NCBI RefSeq assembly: GCF_037126465.1 | Contig: NC_088202.1 | Span: 29,310,213 to 29,374,212, forward strand | DNA from: Ornithodoros turicata | Taxonomy: Eukaryota; Arthropoda; Arachnida; Ixodida; Argasidae | Reading direction: 5' to 3' | Length of the DNA stretch: 64,000 nt | Shown: in pieces, positions 56,801 through 64,000 of the stretch | Layout of the letters: each line of letters begins with the position of its first letter | How positions within the stretch are numbered: position 1 is the first letter of the stretch | The notes under the pieces: model-generated | Database searches by the model: none | The model's input: only the letters and a program-made list of their open reading frames with translations | Told to the model about the DNA's origin: nothing | Program-made: the position numbers and the translations under genes

Positions 56801-59800
56801 TAGTCACCGCACAGCCCTGGTGGTGAATTTCTCTAGTATGTTTGAGGTCGCTATTCTGTCGCATAGCTAATGCGAGGGGACAACATCCAATTACGCCTTT
56901 CTGCTTATTTCACTCCATCTGGTGCTTAAAATGCGCCACGCCTTGGGGTGCTCGTATGCTGAAAAACCAGCTCCCGTGGCATAGTGGTTAAGATTATCGC
57001 TTTCCACACCGAGACGGTGAGGTGACACGGGTTCGAATCCTGTCATCGGCTGTCCTGTCTGAGGTTTTCCCTGGGTTTTCCGAATACTTTCTAGACGTAT
57101 ATCGGCACAGTTCCCCCTGAAGTCGGCCTAGGAGGCATACTGCCCCCCCCCCTCCTTCCTGCTGCCCTCTCTCCGCCATGAAAGACGATGTGACGAGAGA
57201 CGACGGGCGGTGGAAGTAGACGCGCATTTCCGCCGCCCCGTCAGCGCGCACGATTTTCATGTTCCCACCACAGTGGCATTCCGTCGTCCAAACGAAAAAT
57301 CAGGAGATGTGGCCTTCCTGTATCACCTCATTGGTCGCCAGCTGTCGTTCTCGGCAGCTCTCGCCGACATCGTGAAAGAAGGTCGGCATGACAGTTTTTT
57401 TGGCTCGACGTCTCTCCTCCCCCGACTCCGGAAATGCGCGTCTATATCCGCTGCCCGCTCACGACGCCGCGTCGGACGTCGCCAAGTGAGAACTGGCCCT
57501 AACACGAAAAAAAAAAAAAAAAAAAAAACGTATGCTGAAAAGTGTTCGTTATCTTACCTCTCTAGTTTTCCGATGATATCGGTGAGCATCTGCGGAGTGA
57601 GCGCCGTCCGATACTCTTGAAGCGATAAATGGCTGTCGGGCAAGAACAGCAGGAGAGTAATGTCCTTGTTGCGGTACGGAAGCTCTATTACTTTCGCTGC
57701 TGCTGGAGCATTTAGTTCCGCGTACAGGAACTCTCCCGTTGCACCTATCATGTCGACCTCTGACGGTGCCGATATCTTTGCCAAGAACGTCTTCTTTCCT
57801 ATGGCTTTGAAAGGGTGGTCGAAGTAGCCCTGTTCAACAAATGCCGGCACATGTGACGTTCGACTTATAAAATGGCAAGACGTGACATTTGGGATTGATT
57901 GAAATTCAGCCTAATTTATTCCCAAACAGAACAAAGCAGTCCCCTGGATGTCCCGATGACATGTTGGGAGATCGGGATGTCCGTCGGATGTGGTCTGTTT
58001 GACGGGTGGACGTCTACAGGATAAGATCTAAGTGGCCGCAATTTCGGGATCTTCTGGATATGCTAATATGATCCTGCAAGTTCGTCCAAGGGATATGTTT
58101 GGGACGCTACTTCTGCATGTAGCTACAGTGAACTGAACTTTTTTGTTTAGAAGTAGCCACATGTTCGCGATAGACATCGCCAGTTTTTTTTTTTTTTTCT
58201 GCCTGTTTTAAAATCCTGGCCACCACACATTTCATTTTCTGTTACTTCTCTTTGTTCGATGTGCCGTGTGTAGATGTTTCCGTGATACTTTCGTGCGCGT
58301 TTAAACCATCTGGAGGGCACAATTAATCCGCAGACCGACCCATGTGGCGTCGCTCATATTCATACTTGACTCGCGACGTAAAGCCACGAATTAGCATTGT
58401 TTGCTTGTTGCTCGCATTTCCCACAACGGACAATGAGTGCAGCACTTGGGAGTGCAAAGAAAAAAGAAATAAATAAAAAGGGAGAGAGAGGCCACTAAGC
58501 CCAAACAGCTCTCAAAGAAAGGCAACATCATTTGTTTCCTGAGGAAGGACAGATAGAATTATTGGTTGTCTCGCGAGGTTCCACAAATTCGAGAGTCCTG
58601 TTTGCATGTGAGTCACAGGCAAACTACCAAACAGTACACAAATAGCACTGAAAGGAGCAATTACTATGCGTATTAACTCACCATTAAGATAACATTTGTG
58701 CTTAATACGGCTTTTGGTTTGAGACATTCAGTTCACTGAAAATCATTGAAATGAACTTGCGCATTGCCACACGATCCCGCGTTTCTCTGTCGTTCGCAAC
58801 AAATGCTCCATCCGGTGAGGGACCTGATTCGGATAAATCCTTGAAACGCCCGCGGCGGCACATCCTGTGGGATATACGCCCAGGACGTCCATCCATAAAT
58901 CACCCAGAGATGTTCAGCGGACATCTATTTCCGGATATGGACATTAAGATCCAATTCAGACCTCCACAGCAGAGAGTGATCTGTCTGGGACCGCTTAAGT
59001 ATTACACCATGCAAGTAGAATTTTACTACATAACCACGTTGAAGATCAACCCTTATCACTCCTGATTGGCGCGAGGCATAAGCCCTTTTGTGACGATTAC
59101 TGTAACTACGTAAGTCCTGGCACACACACACGCACATGACCACATATGGTTAAGCATTGAACACTGTGATAGCATTATCAACTATGATTTCTCGAGAGAG
59201 CAGTGCGTGGCCTTTTCCTTGACTAAAGCGTCCCAAAGAGGCGTACCTTCCAGTCTTCAACGTTCCGGACACGACGATACCTTTCAATTTGATGATTTGC
59301 TAGATTCGTGTCATGCGGTGAAGTTCTGTTCCAGCGTACTACAAAAACGTCATGAGCAATCAGCAATGCAACGACCCTAAATTGGGCGAGGATTTGGAAA
59401 GCTGTACTTTACATTTTCAGCGACAAACTAATCGAGTTTCATTGCGGAAGGTCACCCTACAACGGTGCAGTTCGTGTGTGCAGTTAAAGTGGACCAGAAC
59501 GATCCCCAAGAGTACGTTGGATACTTGACCGCTCCTTCTTTGTACTTTGAAGCTACCCGCTTCTACTGTAATGCTTACAAATTATACATCGCGAATGGAC
59601 AAACTCGCTGGCCCGTAGTATGCACAAAGTTCTGCTGGCTAGTGGTACCTGTATATAACACCGGTTCTTTGTCATGCACGTATTTGGGTCCATAAAGGAA
59701 CATTGCAATTACTCATTTTGAACCGTATATATATTCGGCTGTGTAGGTTATACGTATTACCTTGAAGTAGAAAGCAGAGACCATCACAATCTTCGCAGAT

Positions 59801-59992
59801 GAATCGATAGTTCCAGGGGGAATGACACAGTCCACACGCCCTTGGGTGGCTTTTAAAACCCAAGAGTTCGCGAGTGCTGCAACAGCCTCAGGGTCCGCAC
59901 GAAACGACACCTGCTCCACGCCACACCGGTACTTGCTCTCCACCAATTTCGTCCAGGACTCGTTCAGGTGGGCAGCTTTGTCCACAAACATT
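53643..59992 (-). CDS. serpin family gene, last four coding exons
   Basis: Serpins are suicide inhibitors of proteases or non-inhibitory relatives; in ticks many are salivary proteins. Exons (minus): 59761-59992, 57558-57829, 54044-54206 and 53643-53840, all with GT-AG borders and matching phases (intron phases 0, 2, 0). They give about 286 residues, the C-terminal three quarters of a usual 370-400. Hallmarks in order: NSWVLKATQGRV, VSAFYFK|GYFDHPF, AAKVIELPYRNKDITLLLFL, VELPVMTLTQE, TGVKHAFMDGADF, LTDVLHR|ATF, RPFLFVLQRARDRYILLLG. The N-terminal exon(s) were not found up to 64000. The loop between hinge and RPFLF is about seven residues short and lacks the small-residue hinge, so inhibition is doubtful. 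Introns hold a hAT MITE, a SINE and a hairpin. Confidence 0.88.
54044..54206 (-). CDS. serpin exon (ELP-x-F / DxF region)
   Basis: Acceptor TATATTTTAG before 54206, donor CACAGG|GTACGT at 54044. Encodes KQVYVELPVMTLTQEVILN, TGVKHAFMDGADF and LTDVLHR. VELPVM replaces the common LPKF. Confidence 0.85.
54288..54380. repeat. hairpin in a serpin intron
   Basis: GGAGGAAGACAGGTACGTAAAC pairs imperfectly with GTTTACCTGTCTTCTTCC. Outer words TTGAG/CTCAA extend it. It resembles the hairpin elements at 5664 and 32895 in build, not in sequence. Confidence 0.5.
54842..54872. repeat. homopolymer C run
   Basis: About 15 consecutive C near 54857-54871, within a serpin intron. It may be length-variable and error-prone. 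Confidence 0.5.
55815..56037. mobile_element. 223-bp hAT-type MITE rich in GATTCG
   Basis: TTATTTAA at 55807-55814 and 56038-56045 (8-bp duplication) flanks inverted ends TAGAGATGGGACG and TAGGGATGGACC. This terminus and duplication size are typical of hAT MITEs. The interior is dense in GATTCG/CGAATC. It lies in a serpin intron. Confidence 0.8.
56969..57190 (+). mobile_element. tRNA-derived SINE, second copy
   Basis: Box A-like TGGCATAGTGGTTAAGA, box B GGTTCGAATCC, and the same body as the copy at 45929 (CCCTGGGTTTTCC, CGGCACAGTTCCCCCTGAA). A 22-base A run at 57507-57528 further down may be its tail if the element extends that far. It lies in a serpin intron, antisense to the gene. Confidence 0.75.
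57558..57829 (-). CDS. serpin exon (central sheet)
   Basis: Acceptor TTGTTGAACAG before 57829, donor GAGAG|GTAAGA at 57558. Encodes GYFDHPFKAIGKKTFLAK, then KVIELPYRNKDITLLLFLPD, to the helix MLTDIIGKLE. The length of 272 nt leaves phase 2. Confidence 0.88.
57860..59740. other. serpin intron, no gene supported
   Basis: A GGATGTCC-rich repeat lies at 57930-58110 and a T run near 58180-58198. A 104-codon frame (58751-59065, +) lacks any recognisable motif and sits opposite other open frames. A GCGGTGAAGTTCTG word at about 59325 belongs to the repeat family at 61454 and 62334. Confidence 0.4.
59761..59992 (-). CDS. serpin exon (shutter/helix F region)
   Basis: Acceptor CTCTCGCTGCAG just before 59992, donor CTTCAAG|GTAATA at 59761. 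Encodes MFVDKAAHLNESWTKLVESK through NSWVLKATQGRV to VMVSAFYFK. The two Cys residues (YRCGVEQ and RVDCVI) are unusual and could pair with each other. Confidence 0.85.
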
Positions 59993-61029
59993 CTGCAGCG
60001 AGAGACGGATCGTATTTTAGTATAAATTCATTTCGCCACTTTCATAGTAAAACCCAGGGAACCGAAATGGTGATAGGCTATTTTGTGTGAACCGAGTTCA
60101 GACACTAGAAGAATTTTCTACACTGCAAGAATAGAAGTTTACCGAAAACAAGGTCGATAACAGTGCAAGTTCTGCAGCAAGTACTGCACAACTTTCTGCA
60201 GCGAGGGACGGACGGAGTATAAATGAATTTCGCAAATTTAATAACAAACTCCACGGTACTGAAATGTCACTGGTAAGCTATTTTGTGTGAACTGATTTCA
60301 GACACTATAGGATATCTTTGTGCACTGTACGACTAATAGTTTGCCGAAAAGAAGGCCGATAACAGTACCGTCCTGTGCAATGGGTGGCCCTCAGCATGTT
60401 ATGTCATCACCACGCCCACCACCACCGCTTATAGTAACCAAGGCAAACAGATAACCCAAGAGTTACCTTCCGTTACATTCTTAAAACAAAACTTCGCTGC
60501 ATAACACAATGGCGTCGCTCACTTCCCGTTCGCATTTTTTGTGCACTTAGGCAGCTATATTAAAGGGGCACTAACACCACCTCGCGCAACAAAAAATGGC
60601 GTTACCTTGAAACCAATACGAAAGGAACGTGGTTCATCCCTTGCGTCATTGGTCATATATGAGCGAAGGAAACTGCAATTTTGATTTGGACAATGCATAG
60701 CGTGCTCTCATTGGTCTGCTAAAACGATTTGTCCAATCATCGCGGGAGATCGTTTGAGCAGAGCCACCAGAGGCATCCTCACATTGTCGTACTTCTTCAG
60801 AAGAAGAGGGAAGCGTACACAATTTTGCACTTTAGTGTCACAAAAACGCGTGCACCCTGCACTTTCCACAAATCAGGGACCCGATCCCAAAAGAACCATT
60901 CCGTTCAATATCATTTTCACAAAAGAGCTCGATTTCGTGAATATCCTGTCCTGTACGTCGCATCGCCGAAAACCTAGCGAGATGAAGCGGATAAACGAGA
61001 TAACAGATATGACGCGATATTAGAGCGGC

Positions 61030-61196
61030 AGCTGTTATCTCGTTACCTGCAACCTCGATGTCTCCAACGGGATGTTAAACGGGGCAAACGTCATCCGAAA
61101 GCACATTGACTTTGACAAAGAGGGTCTACAGATGCGCGTATGGTTTTACTTGGAAGCAGACGTCATGGGCACAGAAACAGCTCTGTTGCTATAGCT
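61030..61196 (+). pseudogene. possible Helitron/PIF1 helicase scrap
   Basis: The frame after TAG at about 61023 reads VTCNLDVSNGMLNGANVIRK, resembling the RNLDVSNGLVNGA block near the C-terminus of PIF1-type helicases in Helitrons, and ends with TAG at about 61194. No other helicase motif is near. This is recognition by eye only. Confidence 0.4.
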
Positions 61197-61453
61197 GATT
61201 TGGTGCGCTCCTGACGTCAGGCGACGGCACGTGAAAGCCATTTCGGTAGGCCGGGATTTCGCTCTACATCCCCCCAAGAAACTTCACGATTGCCCATTAC
61301 ACAGGAGCTCGTGGCGAATCGCAGCGAAGCGAAGCGATGCATTTATCGCGCGGGATGGAATAACGAAGAGATACAGCCCCACTCTCAAGTGTGAGGTGGT
61401 GCTAATGAAAGAGCTCGTCGTTGTCGGCCTCACAGAGGTGGAAAACTCTTAAA

Positions 61454-62275
61454 AACAGAACTTCAGCATGTAGCACGCTGAAGACCGACCGTTGTACAGA
61501 GTACCTTCACCCTTCAAGTGTGGAAAGCGCGGGTCGTACGCCTCTACGTGACAATTAACGTGTCGCGCAAACGGGACATCTCCTTTTGCGGAGCGTGTCG
61601 CTTTCTCTCTCCAACCTCCTCTGAGGTTGGACCCACCTGCACCTTAGTTAACATTTTAAAGGCGGAGACTCCGCAGCGAGAGGCGCAAAGCGGACTGAGC
61701 GCGCACTTATGCAGTAGCAGTACATAATTGGTACAAAAAAGGCGTACGCCTCCCGTTTTGAACAAATCAGGAACAAGGACCTTGTCATTCGGAATAATGG
61801 TTAGATTGATTGATTATGTGTTTAATGGCACAAAGGCAACAAAGGCCACAGAGCGCCAAAACCACGGTGAGTGTGTCGGAAATGATTATGGGAAAGATGA
61901 GTAAGTGAGAAAGAGTGTGTGGTTGTTAAAACCCATCTACAGGTATGAGCGATGAGCGATGAGATTGACCAGGATAAGAGAGAGAGGAGGATGACGATAG
62001 CAAGCGAGCATGGCAGTTAAAAGCTATCTACAAGTGTGACAATGAGATATTTACTTGAGGAGTTCGGTGATATTGGATAAAAGCGGAGCAATGCTTATCA
62101 TATACATCTGACTAAGAACCCACACGTGGTCAAAAATTTAATGACGCTATCAAACGGCACAAGAGGGGTGTCACCCAGTAGAAGGGCTGGGTGGAGTGGG
62201 ACATGGTATCTGTAGAATGCGGTGAAATACTGTTGAGAATAATGGTTAGCTAGGAGCGTGCTATGCGGCGAAGTT
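61454..62275. repeat. inverted AACAGAACTTC..CGCT repeat pair
   Basis: AACAGAACTTCAGCATGTAG at 61454 faces AGCGTGCTATGCGGCGAAGTTC ending about 62275. The interior (TGTTTAATGGCACAAAGGCA at about 61820) looks like an old interspersed repeat. No gene. Confidence 0.4.
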
Positions 62276-62333
62276 CATTTTTAAGCGTGTAGTTGGGAAC
62301 AAATTATGTTTCAAATGACCTAGGACTTCACAC

Positions 62334-62635
62334 TGCAAAAACAGAACTTCACCGCACAGCGCGCTCTGTGCGCGCTCTGTGCTCTGTAACCTGCGCGGTT
62401 CTGGTTCGAGGAGAGATGGGAGGGGGGCGGGGGAGCGTACGCCTTTTTGTAGCAATTTGGATGGGTGTATGGTAATTGAGGCAAAAAGGCCTACGTCTCA
62501 CTCTCTCATAATAATGATCGTGCGGGGATGTTACGCGTAATGTTTGCCTGCCTCCACTCTCTCATCAAATCAGAAGCGATAACCCATATCATTCGTGGTT
62601 GACGTACAGCATGCTATGCGGCGAAGTTCTGTATT
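62334..62635. repeat. second inverted pair of the same family
   Basis: AACAGAACTTCACCGCACAGCG at about 62340 and the complement of its relative (GCATGCTATGCGGCGAAGTTCTG, about 62609) bound a 300-bp stretch with a tandem GCGCGCTCTGTGC run. It looks like a MITE. Confidence 0.45.
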
Positions 62636-63286
62636 TAGTGTTTGTTAGTGTTTTGAAAGTGAGTTTCCCCTATAGGTGGTTTCCAACAACCTGTCAAACT
62701 GACGGAAGTTGCAATGTCACATTAATTTACGCTTCCGGTCCGAAGTTCTCCGAAGTCCGAAGTGCGAAGTGCTGGAGTCGTATAGCGTCAGCGTAGCGGA
62801 TGTTCAACGCAGAATCAGCGCAATTGCACTGATTCTGCGGGAAAGGGACATAAAATGTATGGCAATGTATGGCATAACCTGGGATCCTGCGCTTTTGGAA
62901 AAATGTCATCAGCGTAAACACAAATTCAACTAAGGGGTATACGCACTTGTCTCCAAATGCCATGCTGTGTACTTATCATGTTGAATTGTGCGGGCTGTGA
63001 TAACATTATCAACTCATAATGTGAAAAGAATATCACTGAAGCACAACTTCGTCCCAAACTAAAACGAAACCGACTAGATGGTTACCATCCTCAGAATGCG
63101 GCGGATTGCTGTGTAAAATACTGCCCGTACATTCTGTTGTGCCATATCTGAAACGTTGCTTCTTATTTTTGTTATCTGATGCGTCAAATTGACCGGGTTG
63201 TAACGGAACATTTCACACAGCAAAAGATCGCGATTTCAACGCGCACGCCAAAACGAAACCGAAACGTGCAGGATGTGTCACGAAAT

Positions 63287-63652
63287 CTAACCTTTGTCAT
63301 CCGAAAAGTACGTGCCAAGTATTTGTTGTGTGTGCGAAGTACATAACTTCTCTGGGGTGCGGCGTTCCCAGGCGAGCTCATCTTGATTGTCGTTTAAGCC
63401 AGAGTTTATGAAACTTTGCTTTACTCCAATTGAGCGAAATTTAGGACGGGAAGTGCGAAGACCCAGCATACGTAACGCCACTTCCCAACTTGAAAACCAC
63501 CCATTCGAATCGGGCGTGAGATAAGCCACAAAATATTTACACTGAGAACCGGGCTTAACAATAGTCTCACCTATCTTGTAACAGTAAGGATAAGGTGTCC
63601 AGCTCCGAGAAAAGGGAACGTACAAGCATTCCGAGATGTTCAGTGTCATCAT
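63287..63652 (-). CDS. unidentified open frame of about 120 codons
   Basis: From an ATG at 63652 to near 63287, with a possible donor (GACAAAG|GTTAGA) at the end. Contains CKYFVAYLTPDSNGWFSSWE and LNDNQDELAWERRTPEKLC with several Cys and Trp. It does not match serpin N-terminal sequence, so it is not offered as the missing exon. No family was recognised. Confidence 0.25.
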   Translation of the reverse strand: MMTLNISECLYVPFSRSWTPYPYCYKIGETIVKPGSQCKYFVAYLTPDSNGWFSSWEVALRMLGLRTSRPKFRSIGVKQSFINSGLNDNQDELAWERRTPEKLCTSHTQQILGTYFSDDKG

Positions 63653-63719
63653 CTACGTTTGCCATCAGGCTTGTAGTATGTCCGGGTCGGTCGGGTATAC
63701 GACGGTTTCTCTATCGGCG

Positions 63720-64000
63720 CGTGTGTTTACAGTTATGTAGGTGACGCAGTAGTCTGCGTACAACCCGTACTGAGGATGACATGCAGGAAGATGGGTCATT
63801 GTCGTTTATTAAAAAGAAGAGAGGTCCCAGTACACTGCCTTGAGGAACACTGAGAGTTGGTTTGGATAAAGCGGACCGATGTGGTTGGTGTAGTCCCGTA
63901 TGCGTAGTTTGATTTGACCCATAATATGTGCATATACCAATGTTTTCAACTCATACTGTACGTCTTGGAAGTAAATTAGTTGGTATAGAAGGCACTTGTC
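63720..64000 (-). pseudogene. LINE reverse-transcriptase fragment
   Basis: Minus-strand frames read RDYTNHIGPLYPNQL, then SVPQGSVLGPLLFF, then YGLYADYCVTYITV, i.e. the GVPQGSVLGPLLF and YADD blocks with the second catalytic Asp replaced by Tyr and a frameshift between them. It runs off the window edge. Confidence 0.75.

Noticed and set aside
58751..59065. 104-codon frame in a serpin intron
   Set aside because: No motif, and minus-strand frames overlap it. The surrounding sequence resembles dispersed repeat.
63287..63652. Missing N-terminal serpin exon
   Set aside because: It is open and followed by a donor-like site, but its sequence shows none of the serpin helix A-D or strand patterns.

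Overview
The window looks like nuclear DNA of an ixodid tick or close chelicerate relative. It has intron-split genes, a four-exon serpin tail, tRNA-derived SINEs of the type known from ticks (Ruka-like), CR1/Jockey-type LINEs ending in ATAAATAAA, Ty3/gypsy remnants and many inverted-repeat DNA elements. No bacterial gene organisation is present. The species assignment is inference.

Layout. 1-7211 is repeat-rich flank with no confident gene: a tandem array, a foldback element and a hairpin. 7218-44580 is one 37.4-kb mobile element. It is bounded by an exact 6-bp direct repeat (CCGGAG, 7212-7217 and 44581-44586) and by inverted termini starting AGTAGTAGGGCGC. Almost all of it is a giant inverted repeat: a left arm (7218-28411) and a right arm (29825-44580) pair along nearly their whole length around a 1.4-kb unique core (28412-29824). 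A 6-bp duplication, AG termini and large size recall Maverick/Polinton elements, but no protein-primed polymerase, integrase, ATPase, protease or capsid gene was recognised. I therefore call it Maverick-like and probably non-autonomous, or a new class.

Inside the element, the outer ends carry a dense CCAAT-box/octamer/CACCC-box array, then degenerate subterminal repeats. The core holds two small convergent genes separated by an 18-bp palindrome that gives AATAAA on both strands. A diverged relative of one of them lies in the left arm behind a copy of the other's promoter region. The arms are not identical. The right arm carries a clean 3.3-kb nested element with its own 1.2-kb inverted repeats and a 782-bp foldback. 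The left arm carries a 9.45-kb block, itself containing a 6.4-kb palindrome and a dead LINE. A 0.93-kb segment is inverted between the arms. Several small reading frames are broken differently in the two arms.

44587-53205 is a transposon graveyard: a gypsy integrase fragment, a SINE, a TTAA-flanked element, and a LINE interrupted first by an 8-bp-duplication element and then, in its 3' tail, by a gag-less gypsy element with 163-bp LTRs. 53643-59992 (minus strand) holds the last four coding exons of a serpin whose reactive-centre loop is short and lacks the usual hinge. Its introns hold a hAT-type MITE, a SINE and hairpins. 60-64 kb contains repeats, a possible Helitron/PIF1 helicase scrap, an unidentified open frame and a LINE reverse-transcriptase fragment.

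All boundaries were read by eye. Percent identities were not computed and no database was searched.
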